From positions 3,157,060 through 3,194,571 of the forward strand of contig NW_003314269.1 of the NCBI RefSeq assembly GCF_000143415.4: DNA of 37,512 bases. Direction: 5' to 3'. The notes beneath the pieces were generated by a model, which was given only the letters and a program-made list of their open reading frames with translations, did no database searches and was not told where the DNA came from. The number at the start of each line of letters is the position of its first letter. The first letter of the stretch is position 1. The stretch comes from Selaginella moellendorffii (Eukaryota; Streptophyta; Lycopodiopsida; Selaginellales; Selaginellaceae). A program made the translations under genes and the position numbers. Positions 10,405-19,208 of this stretch are shown here, in pieces.

Positions 10405-10515
10405 CGTGGGGAGTCACGCCAGGCATCTTGTGTGATGCCTTCCGTAGATGCATATACGGAGGTTGGGTTCGAGTCCCGACCCTCTAGTGCTTGGGTTCGA
10501 GTCCCAAATCACTAG
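10403..10515 (+). other. Five consecutive hairpins, two with tRNA T-arm-like loops
   Basis: In order: GGCGTG/CACGCC (10403-10420), GGCATC/GATGCC (10422-10439), TCCGTA/TACGGA (10441-10460), GGTTGGG/CCCGACC with one T-G pair (10461-10481), and a compound stem CTAGTG/CACTAG enclosing TTGGG/CCCAA (10484-10515). The last two both carry the 7-nt loop TTCGAGT, so each looks like a tRNA T-arm and contains GGTTCGAGTCC. It is not a whole tRNA gene: no matching acceptor stem, D-arm or anticodon arm can be built around either loop. A related pair occurs in element A at 17929-17994. Confidence 0.75.
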
Positions 10516-11816
10516 GGCGTGGTGATGGTTTGGAATATGAGGACACTCATATTTCGGTGATCATGGACTCTCAGTGGGGAGACTGGTTTGGGCACACCTC
10601 AAAGTGAGGGATGCCTCGGAGTCGTGATGCACGGTTAGATTGCTTAGAGTGAAAGCTCGGCATATCTAACTTAAACGCTTTGGTGCAAGTGGCACCAAGG
10701 TCGTGGTGAGTGAGATGGGGACACCTAATCTCAGTTGCTATGAACCCTTGGCCGTAAGGGCTAGCTTGGGTGCACCGCCAAGTGTGGGGGATGCCCCCGG
10801 GGTTATAGTCAACAACTTGGAGGTCTAGAAGACCAAGTACCTCTTAGCAACTCTGTTAAGGTGCCAAGGTGAGATCACTAGGTGATCTTATGGCCAGATA
10901 AGGACAAGGTCCTTGGTTGGCTAAGGAATGAAGTTCCTGGTTCAAAATGTTGAAATTGAACTGTTTAAGGTGGTGTGGCTTGGTCGTGATGACCAAGTGG
11001 GAAGAGCACCTAAGGGAAATAAACTATGTCCGTGCGATGGTATAGTGAGTCCGAGGAAAGTAGTCTTTATAAAAGACCCATGGGAGGGTCACGAAGTTGG
11101 GCCGTGGATAGAGCCCATAGCAGAAGATGCTAAAGAGACGTACTAGGGGTGAATATCCTCCGGACTTGGCAAAGAAGAGTCTTTGCTATGGAACCGAAAG
11201 GATACCTCAAAAATGGAGGTAGCGATCCTATGTTGCTGGGTGCAACAATCAAGGATAGGAGCAAAGGACTAGTGGCCAAGTTTGGGCCATGGAATTTACT
11301 GGAAGGGATCCAAATGGCAAAGTTAGCCAAGGAACACTAATGTGTTCGGTGCTAACAGCTTGTGGGAAAGGAAGTGGACTTCCAAGGATGGATTCCTAAG
11401 TGCTCCAATTTGGCAAAGTAAAAGCTCCAAGTGAGGGAGCGGTAAGGTAGCCAAATGATAGGGCTATGGACAGCCCTAGCACAAAGTATGATAATTGGAA
11501 CTTAGTGCCCAACGTGGCACGAAATAGAAGAGAGGATGATGGTGCCTTCAAGTAATGAACTTCCTAGGATGGGGAAGTGGAGTTGCACAATCTGTGCAAT
11601 GCAAGGTGTTGGAGACACCTAGGAAATTGACTTCCAAAAGTCAAAAGAGTAAAAGTTCCAAGGTGCAAACGTTCAATAGATGGAAATTGAGACTACTTGA
11701 GAAGGAGTAATGGGATTGACTTAGAGAAGGGTCTCTAAGAGGTTTAGCGAGAACCACTACATGTGGTCCAATCAGTCTCTAAGTTGGGGAGACTACCCTC
11801 CTTAGGGGATAGGCAA

Positions 11817-11951
11817 GGCATGGTGAGCCTTTGGTGTCAAACCATTGAGGAAAATGCAAAAGGCATGGTGAGCCTTCAATGTCAAACCATTGACAAGTAT
11901 GGAGAAGGCATGGTGAGCCTTCAATGTCAAACCATTGACAAATATTGGCTA
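11817..11951 (+). repeat. Three 45-bp tandem repeats, each near a hairpin
   Basis: Units start at 11817, 11862 and 11907 with GGCATGGTGAGCC. Units two and three are nearly identical and contain TCAATG/CATTGA arms around TCAAAC. Unit one has TTGGTG in place of TCAATG, so its hairpin is weakened. The period of 45 bp equals the average spacing of hairpins in the rest of the internal region, which suggests a modular origin. Confidence 0.88.
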
Positions 11952-12008
11952 GGTGCCAAGGATGGAAATGGTAACACATGCGGGTGTTACTTTATAAAGT
12001 GGTTTACC

Positions 12009-12028
12009 GTTCGATGAGGACATCGAAC
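12009..12028 (+). other. 8-bp hairpin next to the polypurine tract of B
   Basis: Arms GTTCGATG (12009-12016) and CATCGAAC (12021-12028) pair perfectly around AGGA. This is the last hairpin of the string, 9 nt before the purine-rich tract. Confidence 0.8.
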
Positions 12029-12037
12029 TTCGTCTAT

Positions 12038-12049
12038 GGGTGGTGGAGT
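12038..12049 (+). other. Polypurine tract of B
   Basis: GGGTGGTGGAGT directly precedes the 3' LTR start (TGTGAGACAC at 12050) and is purine-rich, as expected for the plus-strand primer. The sequence before it, CTTC..CTATGGGTGGT, is shared with element A at 18154-18170 (CTTC..TTATGGGTGGT), tying the two families together. Confidence 0.65.
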
Positions 12050-12550
12050 TGTGAGACACAAAATCCCTAGGCCCCAAAGTGGAGCCGGAAAGGGTGCCAC
12101 GTGGTAGTGGCTGAAGCGAGAGCCAAACGAGCGTAACACGTTTGGACCAAAAGCTCCGACTTGAAAAGTCAAGAGCGGGAGTGGAACTCCCAACGAAGTG
12201 CTCGAGGAACGAGCACGAAGCGAGCAAAAAGCGAGGCTCCAAAAAGGGACCCAAAAGGACCAACACATGACACGTGGAAGTGTCCGAGATGGACTCGAGT
12301 TGGAGTCCGAAGTGGAGTCCGAGATGGACTCGAGTTGGAGTCCGAAGTGGAGTCCGAGATGGACCCGAGTTGGAGTCCGAAATGGAGTCCGAGATGGACC
12401 CGAGATGGAGTCCGAGATGGAGTCCGAGATGGACCCGAGATGGAGTCTGAGATGGACCCGAAATGGAGTCCGAGATGGACCCGAGATGGAGTCCGAGATG
12501 GAGTCCGAGATGGAGTCCGAGATGGAGTCCGAAGTCGAGACCAAGACCGG

Positions 12551-12582
<32 letters not shown>

Positions 12583-13686
12583 TCGGGACCGAGACCGAGA
12601 CCGAGGCCGAGGCCGAGTCCGAGTCCGAGTCCGAGTCCGAGTCCGAGTCCGAGTCCGAGTCCGAGTCCGAGTCCGAGTCCGGAGCCTGAGAGGGTGAAAG
12701 CCCAAAGCGTTCGTCTCCCAGACCCTGGGGGGTTTGGTGAGCTCCAAAAGTATAGTAGGGGGAGGACTGCAGTGGAGCCAGTTTGGCCAGGAAAGGCCAG
12801 TTTGGCCCAGGAAGGCCGGACCCAGTGTTGGGTGATGAGCTGCCCACTGGGAAGTCCAAGACTAGAGTGAACACGGACCGACAAGCGGGGTAGCTTGGTG
12901 AAGTGTTCAAGAGCCGGCTCTAGTTCCCCCGGGAGATCGACGGGCCGATGCTCCCAGTCCAAGTGTGGGTGGCACTACCTACTTGGATACCTGGTGTGGC
13001 TCAACGGAACCCGCTCTAAGCCCATGGCTAGAGCACCCAAGGGCAGAAGGCGAGGAGAGTACCCAGGTGGCTCGCGTAAGGCCACGGTGTTCCGAAATGT
13101 TGTCCCAAAGGCCCAGACTGTGGAAAGGAAGAGGAGCAGTCCTCTGGGGTAGTGACCAAGGACACAGTCGGGTGGTGAGGAAGTCCCAAAGGACTGTGGG
13201 ACTTAGTGGTCGGGCCTGTGGGTCTCGATCCAGTGGCAGTGTTGGCAAACACGGCCAGGGGCAGAAAGGGACTTAGTGGGGACTGACAGAGGGATATTGG
13301 GGAAGGCTATTCCCCTTGTCGGTGGGCATCCTAAGGATGCTAAGGAGTGGATCCGAGATGACCACTCACGGATGGTTTGCCTAGTCTTGGAGAGCCAAGA
13401 CTGTGATGCAAGTGGTATTGGACTACCAGTGTTGCAAAAAGGTGATTGGGCATGGCCTTAGCGTAACGGGCTGCTATGTCGGTGGTACCTTTGAGTGTCG
13501 GTCATGGGATCGGACACGTGGAGCACTTGGACCAAGTGCAAATGTTGAGTGGCATGGATGCCATTCTCGGGGCTAGCAAGTCCCAAGTCCTGGATTGGAC
13601 TTATGGAGGTTGTGAATGAGACTCCTCCAAGTGGTCAGAGGTGTGGTTAAGTGACTAAAGTAGAATGGAAAATTTAGTCTCTTACA
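12050..13686 (+). repeat. 3' LTR of young B
   Basis: 1,637 bp, TGTGAGACAC to CTCTTACA, followed at once by the CAAGG target duplication. The hexamer array (12283-12682) is 36 bp shorter than in the 5' LTR because GACCGAG/CCCGAG-type units are absent. Substitutions relative to the 5' LTR include GAGTCC to GAGTCT near 12444, ACAAACGG to ACAAGCGG near 12880, GGATCAG to GGAGCAG near 13135, and the terminal CGCTTACA to CTCTTACA. Confidence 0.93.
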
Positions 13687-15012
13687 CAAGGCCCATAGGC
13701 CCGACCATTAAGTCCCACGGTCCTCTGAGACTTCCTCACTGCACGACTGTATCCTTGGTCACTACACCAGAGGACTACTCCTTTCCACAGTCTGGGCCTT
13801 TGGGACAACATTTCGGAACACCGTGGCCTTACGTAAGCCTCATGGGTACTCTCCCCACCTTCCGCCTTTGGGTGCTCTAGCCATGGGCTTAGAGCGAGGT
13901 TTCGTTGAACCATGTCTGGTATCCAAGTAGGTAGTGCCACCCACACTTGGACTAGGAGCATCGGCCAGTCGATCTCCCAGGGGAACTAGAGCCGGCTCTT
14001 GAACACTTCACCAAGCTATCCCGCTTGTCAGTCCGTATTCACTCTAGTCTTGGACTTCCCAATGGGCAGCTCATCACCCAACATTGGGTCCAGCCTTCCT
14101 GGGCCAAACTAGCCTTTCCTGGCCAAACTGGCTCCACTGCAGTCCTCCCCTTACTATACTTTTGGAGCTCACCAAACCCCCCAGGGTCTGGGAGACGAAC
14201 GCTTTGGGCTTTCACCCTCTCAGACTCGAACTCGGACTCGGACTCAGACTTGGACTCGGACTCGATCTCGGTCTCGGTCCCGATATCGGTCTCGGTCTCG
14301 GTCTCGGTCTCAATCCCGGTCTTGGTCCCGGTCTTGGTCTCGACCTCGGACTCCATCTCAGGTCCTTCTCGGACTCCATCTCGGATTCCATCTTGGGTCC
14401 ATCTCAGACTCCATCTTGGACTTCGTCTCGGACTCCGTCTCGGTCCATCTTGGACTCCATCTCGGGTCCATCTCGGACTCCATCTCGGACTCCATTTCGG
14501 GTCCGTCTCAGACTCAATCTCGGATCCATCTCGGGTCCACCTCAGACTTCACCTCGGACTCCATCTCGGACTCCATCTCGGATCCATCTCGGGTCCACCT
14601 CGGACTCCATCTCGGGTCCGTCTCGGACTCGATCTCGGGTCCTTCTCAGACTCCACTTCGGACTCCACTTCAGACTCCAACTCGGGCCCATCTCGGGCTC
14701 CACTTCGGACTCCACTTCGGACTCCAACTCGGGTCCATCTCGGGCTCCACTTTGGACTCCAACTCGGGTCCATCTCGGACACTTCCACATGTCATGTGTT
14801 GGTCCTTTTTGGGCCCTTTTTAGAGCCTCGCTTATTGCTCGTTTCGTGCTCGTTCCTCGAGCACTTCATTGGGAGTTCCACTCCCACTCTCGACCTTTTC
14901 AAGTCGGAGCTTTTAGTCCAAACATGTTACGCTCGTTTGGCTTTCGCTTCAGCCACTACCACGTGGCACCCTTTCGGCTCCACTTTGGGGCCTAGGGATT
15001 TTATGTCTCACA
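13687..15012 (-). mobile_element. Old antisense B solo LTR, right part
   Basis: 13687-13691 is the duplicated CAAGG; from 13692 the sequence is the reverse complement of the 5' three quarters of the B LTR and ends TGTCTCACA at 15012. The hexamer array (about 14222-14780) is degenerate, with many CTCGGACTC variants. Together with 5765-6225 it is the target into which the young B jumped. It also forms a long inverted repeat with the adjacent young 3' LTR. Confidence 0.88.
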
Positions 15013-15404
15013 TGGAACTTAGGAAGGTAGCTTTAGAAAAGTGTCATGATGGACCTCTTGTGGGATATGGCGTAATGCCTAAAATGATGGGCTTACTTAA
15101 GAGGAAGTATTATTGGCCAAACATGGTTAAGGATGTCTAAGATTATGTAAAGACATGTTCAATATGTCAGCAGATTAAAGTCGTGACTAAAGCTAGTGAA
15201 GGCTTGTTATAAAGCATCCCAATTCCTGATTGTCCATGGAAATGTTTTACAATAGACTTCATCATGGGACTTCCCCCAAATAAGGGGTTTTATGTAATGT
15301 TTGTGGTGGTGGATCGGTTTTTTAAAATGGCATATTCCATACCCATCATAATAGAAGTGGATGCAGAAGGTATGGCAAAGCTGTTATTCGAATAAATGGT
15401 AGTT
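15013..15404 (+). pseudogene. Degenerate integrase of A: zinc-binding and first part of core
   Basis: The A frame resumes here. An HHCC zinc-binding domain is readable: His near 15048, then Tyr-Tyr-Trp-Pro-Asn-Met near 15110, and Cys-X2-Cys near 15155-15165. The second His position reads Gly-Tyr instead of Gly-His. Stops occur at about 15138 and 15210. The core starts with Thr-Ile-Asp-Phe-Ile near 15253, which keeps the first catalytic Asp, and runs to about 15404. There it is cut by a truncated B LTR; the second Asp and the Glu of the DDE triad are missing from the window. Confidence 0.75.
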
Positions 15405-17259
15405 CATGTGTCCAATCCCATGACCGACACCTAAAGGTACCATTGACATATCAACCCATTACGCTAAAGCTATTTTCATTCACCCTTGTCACATCGGTAG
15501 TCCAAAACCACTGTAAGAAACTAAAGGGAATAATTCGAGAGATGATCCATAAGTGTTCAAATATAGAAGGAAAGGGCCCATGAACAAAAGTGCACCCCCA
15601 TTTTGAATCAATTAAGGGTCTTGGGATACTTAGGGTCAAGCGTCCTTGGGTTTAAATAGTACTGGGTTGGGTGACCTCCCAAAAAATCCAAATTTAAGGA
15701 GCTTACATTTAGTATTGGAGTAGTCTCGGGTGTAACTCTATTAGTTGGCTAGAGGAATCGCATCACATGTTAATTGACATTTGGTAGATCTAATTTGCTC
15801 CCACTGGGCTTGACCCGAGGGATAGGGTGTTAAGAGAGCGAATCTCTCGAGCTGTGACTTTTAGCTTCCATTCACGAGAGCGTGAACTTGCAGGGAAGCG
15901 GGGTGGATTATAAGCAACCAAAGGGAATGATTCGAAAGATGATCCATCAGGGTTCAAATATAAAGGGAAAGGGCCCATGAACGTGCACCCCCTTTTTTTA
16001 ATCGGTTAAAGGTTTTGGGATACTTAAGGTTAAGTTTCTTTGGGTTTAAATAGCATTAGGTTGAGTGACCTCCCAAGAAGTCCAAATTTAAGGAGCTTAC
16101 AACATTACAATCTTTGTCTCTTAAAGACTGGGCCATCCACCCATGAGTGATCATCCCTTGACCACACCATAATACCCCTAGAATGTCCGAAGACATGGGG
16201 AATACCCTTCCCTAATGTCCTTCCTCTTATCCCCACCAAGTCCCTCTTCATCCATAGTTATACTCACCAACACTACCATTAAATCAAGGCCCAAAAGCCC
16301 GACCACTAAGTCCCATTGTCCTCAGGGACTTCCTCACCTTGTGATCGTATCTTTGATCACTACACTAGAGGACTATTCCTCTTCCTTTCCACAATCTGGG
16401 ACTTTGGAATAACATTTCAAAAATTGTGGCCCTACATGAGCCTCATGGGTACTTTCCCCACCTTTTGCCTTTAGGTGCCCTAACCATGTGGCTAAAGCAA
16501 TGTTTTGATGAGCCACGCCAGGTATCCAAGTAGATAGGACCACCCACACTTGGATTGGGAGCATCAACCATTCGATCTCCTAGGGGAGCTGGAGTCAATT
16601 TTTGAACACTTCACCAAGCTACCCCGCTTGTCTATCTGTATTCACTATAATCTTGGACTCCTTTGTGGTTTTATTATCACCCACCACATGAGTATATTCT
16701 TCCTTGATCACATTGGTCTTTCTTGGTTAAACTGGCTCCACTAGAGTCCTCCCCCTACTATACTTTTGGAGATGAACGCTTTGGGCTTTCAGCCTCAGAC
16801 TTGGACTCAGATTCGGACTTGGACTTGAACTCGGTCTTAGACTTGGTCTTGGACTCGGTCTTGGTCTCAATCTCAGTCTTGGTGTTGGCCTTGGTCTTGG
16901 TCTCAATCTCAGTCTTAACCTTGGACTCCATCTTGGGGCCATCTCAGACTCCATCTTGGATCCATCTCGGACTCCATCTCAGACTCCATCTTGGGTCTAT
17001 CTTAGACTCCATCTTGGGTCCATCTTGGACTCCTTATCAGGTCTATGTTGGTCCTTTTATATTTTTTTTTTAGAGACTCATTAATTGCTTGCTTTGTCCT
17101 CATTCCTTGAGCACTTTGTTGGGCTTCCACTCCCACTCTCAATTATTTAAGTTGGAGCTTTTAGTTCAAATGTGTTACCCTTGTTTAGCTTCCATTTTAA
17201 CCACTACCATGTGGCACCCTTTTGGCTACACTTTGGGGCTTAGGGATTTGTGTTTTACA
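15405..17259 (-). mobile_element. Third, older antisense B LTR (truncated), host of the miniature element
   Basis: 15405-15511 and 16102-17259 match the reverse complement of the B LTR; the right end TGTTTTACA is the decayed LTR start. About 170 bp corresponding to the LTR 3' end is missing at the left, together with part of integrase, so a deletion joined them. The hexamer tract (about 16790-17035) is strongly degraded. The hairpin at 16108-16130 is the homologue of 7595-7614: in element-sense orientation it still pairs (CAGTCTTT with AAAGATTG, one G-T wobble) although the arm bases changed. Confidence 0.75.
15512..16101 (+). mobile_element. Miniature LTR element (TRIM-like)
   Basis: Two direct repeats of 196 and 193 bp (15512-15707 and 15909-16101; TGTAAG/TATAAG to CTTACA) bracket a 201-bp interior. 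TTAGTATTGGAGTAG right after the first repeat resembles the Met-type primer site, and GGGAAGCGGGGTGGAT precedes the second as a polypurine tract. Total 590 bp, no coding: the layout of a terminal-repeat retrotransposon in miniature. Its repeats are roughly 85% alike by eye. The flanks ACCAC and ACATT do not give a clean target duplication. Confidence 0.8.
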
Positions 17260-17510
17260 ATCAGAAACGCTGGGACGTAGAGTTCCAACCTGGGGAAAAG
17301 GTATGGCTAAACTAAGGTTACCAAGTGGGATTAGCCAAAAGTTGACTAAAAAGAAAATGTATGTATTCTTGGAAATAAACTAATTTTAAGTTCCTTAAGT
17401 AGGTTTGCAGGGTCTTATGAAATTAAGGCTTAAATTGGTAAAAGGGTTACTACCTTAGACTCCCTTGAAAGATGGGGCCTGTGTTCCACATGAATTTACT
17501 TAGGCCGTAT
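17260..17510 (+). pseudogene. Integrase C-terminal remnant of A
   Basis: After the third B LTR the A frame reads a decayed Gln-Pro-Gly-Glu-Lys-Val-Trp-like segment (about 17285-17310), typical of gypsy integrase C-termini, and near 17480 a Val-Phe-His-Met-Asn-Leu-Leu-Arg-Pro-Tyr block that leads into the chromodomain. Between them are stops and frame changes. The GPY/F motif itself is not clear. Confidence 0.6.
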
Positions 17511-17774
17511 TTTGAGGATTCGCTTTGTAAGGGCCAAATAAAACTTTTACCTAAGGTTATTCAAGGGGAAGAGGAATATAAAGTTGAAGCCATCCTCAAT
17601 ATAAACAAGAGCAAACAACAAATATGTGAGGTGAGGGAGTTTCATGTGAAGTGGAAAGGATTTCCACATTACGAAGCAACATGGGAATCAAAAGAGAATT
17701 TAGCAAATGTGCCAGATTTGGTGAAAGAATTATGGCAAGGTAAAACTCTATGTATTTATGTAAAGTTCAATTAA
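17511..17774 (+). pseudogene. Chromodomain of chromovirus A integrase
   Basis: The open frame 17472-17774 holds an intact-looking chromodomain: Glu-Tyr-Lys-Val-Glu-Ala-Ile-Leu near 17575, Val-Lys-Trp-Lys-Gly-Phe-Pro near 17650, Glu-Ala-Thr-Trp-Glu near 17680, then a C-terminal helix. The three aromatic positions that cage methyl-lysine in this family (Tyr, Trp, Trp) are present. It identifies A as a chromovirus (Ty3/gypsy). Family knowledge: such domains steer integration to marked chromatin. The upstream polyprotein is broken, so it is not functional here. Confidence 0.85.
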
Positions 17775-18170
17775 AGTATCCATTTGTGAAAATGAGCAAT
17801 GTCACATATTGGGACTTGAAGGCATGCCGAAAGTAAGCTAATTAGCATGGGTTAACTAAGTCAACCAAGCATAGTTAACTACGCCTAACTCTTTATGGGG
17901 ATGTCAAATCCATATACATATTTTATGGAGGTTGGGTTCGAGTCCTAAATTTCTAGTAAAGTAAGGATGGGTTCAAGTCCCAGCCTTATACTAGGGTGTG
18001 ATGAGGTGAGGGGTATAGGGATATTTATATCCCGTTGTCATTGGCTTTTAGTTAAAGAAGTTGGCTTAGGCATACCGTTAAGTGGGGGAATGCCCTGGAG
18101 ACATGGTCAACAAATCATAGGATTAAAAAGAGATGTTCAATGTGGGCATCAAGCTTCTTTTATGGGTGGT
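17775..18170 (+). other. 3' non-coding part of A, homologous to the middle of B
   Basis: 17880-18170 aligns with B about 10440-10650: same order of the T-loop pair, GGTGATG-like spacer, a hairpin and a GGCAT...ATGCC stem (around 18070-18100). The first T-loop hairpin is at 17931-17949 (GGTTCGAGTCC at 17935). The second, 17953-17994, is longer than in B: CTAGT/ACTAG, TAAGG/CCTTA and TGGG/CCCA around loop TTCAAGT. The region ends with CTTC..TATGGGTGGT (18154-18170), the presumed plus-strand primer region. Confidence 0.7.
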
Positions 18171-19208
18171 AAAAAACCAACTCCTTGAGGTGTTGTAGGA
18201 TAAATGATCTCTAGAACCACAACTGGAATGATAAAGAGTTCATTGGATGAGATTGAGTCCGAGATCAAGTCCAACACCAAGTCTGAGGTTGAGTCTGAGA
18301 TCTAATACGAGATCGAGTTTAAGATCTAATCCAATATCAAGTCCGAGATCCAATCCAAGATTGAGTCCAAGATCGAGTCTAAGACTGAGTCTGAATACTA
18401 ATACAAGTCGTAGGGTGAAAGCCCAAAGTGTTCATCCCATGGGACAGAGGGGTGGCTACAAGGGGTTCCAAAAGTATAATAAAGATAGTGAGGTTTAGGA
18501 ACCAGTCTTGAAGGAACTCTCTAGTAGTACTTCTAAACTGACTTAAGGTTGAGATTGGGGGTGAGGGGCCTCAAGTGGGAGTGAGTATGGAGTTAAGTGG
18601 TGCTAGAAAAGCCATATGAAGAAGTGCTCAAGAGCAACTCCCACTCCCGAAAGAGAAACCAATTGTGGTGCTCCCAATTCATATAGTGTGGTGCCCCACT
18701 TGAGTACCATGTGGCTTATTGATCCTCACTCTTTCTTAGGGGCTTGGGCCTTTCCTTTGGGATGGAAGTGGGGGAGTAGGGATACTTATATTTAGGGATA
18801 CTTATATTGGGCTATTAGGTCATAATGTTTCCTCTTAGGGTCCCAAAGTAAGTGATGCATTTAAGACTTGGGATTTAGAGGGTCCCATGATCAAGTCTTG
18901 TGGTACCAAGAGATTTTAGGAACTTAGAAGTTTAGTGTGCTTAGCTGCTTGTGCTTGTAGGGAGTGTAGTAGAAACTTAAGTCCAGTCTAACCTGGGAAA
19001 GGGGATTGGGAGAAAATTTGGGAATCCATGAATGGATAGCTAACACCTCATTGTTGATGCAATGAGTAGTTAAAGTCAAGTAGGACTAAATAGAAGCTAG
19101 TACCATAAGTAGGAACTTTGGTAAAGGAATTTAACTAAAGCTAAAGTAGTGGTGGTCGAATGGACAAGGTAAGCTAGCAAATCAGAAAAGAAAAATTTGT
19201 AGTTTACA
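18171..19208 (+). repeat. Second LTR of element A
   Basis: Homologous to 1336-2425, from CCAACTCCTTGAGGTG to GTTTACA at 19208. A degenerate hexamer tract (18247-18405) precedes GGGTGAAAGCCCAAAG, the motif also found after the hexamer array in B LTRs. The LTR is followed not by flanking DNA but by a primer site and internal sequence. Confidence 0.75.

Larger units (their letters stand above)
7899..12049 (+). other. Hairpin-string internal region of B (non-coding)
   Basis: No open frame here resembles a known protein. The sequence is instead packed with short inverted repeats, roughly 80 with arms of 5 bp or more. Perfect arms of 7-9 bp occur at 8183-8205 (TGTAGTTGT/ACAACTACA), 8487-8507, 8728-8751, 8804-8824 (ACAACTTT/AAAGTTGT), 9361-9379, 9434-9453, 9506-9525, 9568-9586, 9778-9801 (GGCATAACC/GGTTATGCC), 9980-10003 (TTCTAGGTA/TACCTAGAA), 10119-10140, 10141-10164, 10286-10303, 10535-10552, 10872-10888, 10979-10997, 11169-11186, 11459-11478, 11583-11599, 11971-11990 and 12009-12028. 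Arms differ from hairpin to hairpin; spacing is about 45-50 bp. A role in RNA folding, packaging or dimerisation is inference. Confidence 0.85.
6226..13686 (+). mobile_element. Young complete non-autonomous LTR retrotransposon B
   Basis: The 7,461-bp element begins TGTGAGACAC and ends CTCTTACA, flanked by a perfect CAAGG duplication (6221-6225 and 13687-13691). The LTRs differ by about four substitutions and one 36-bp repeat-length change, so the insertion is recent. It has a Met-type primer site (7902-7914) and a purine-rich tract before the 3' LTR, but no gag, protease, RT or integrase. By size and lack of coding it fits a LARD-like element. Its internal region is a dense string of hairpins. 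It inserted into an older solo LTR of its own family, in opposite orientation. Confidence 0.93.

Noticed and set aside
10403-10515. tRNA gene or tRNA pseudogene
   Set aside because: Only T-arm-like hairpins are present. No acceptor stem, D-arm or anticodon arm can be built at proper spacing, and the T-loop occurs twice.
11763-12017. An 84-codon frame with a 15-residue repeat
   Set aside because: The repeat is the 45-bp tandem DNA unit, a multiple of three. No homology, no coding context, and the rest of the interior is non-coding.
7899-12049. CRISPR-like array
   Set aside because: There is no constant repeat with variable spacers; arm sequences differ at every hairpin, and the setting is a plant LTR element.
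7899-12049. microRNA precursors
   Set aside because: Arms of 5-9 bp are far too short for plant microRNA foldbacks.
14025-15140. A 371-codon frame joining antisense LTR to integrase-like residues
   Set aside because: It crosses the right end of the old solo LTR at 15012; only the last 40 or so residues are A integrase. A chimera by accident of frame.
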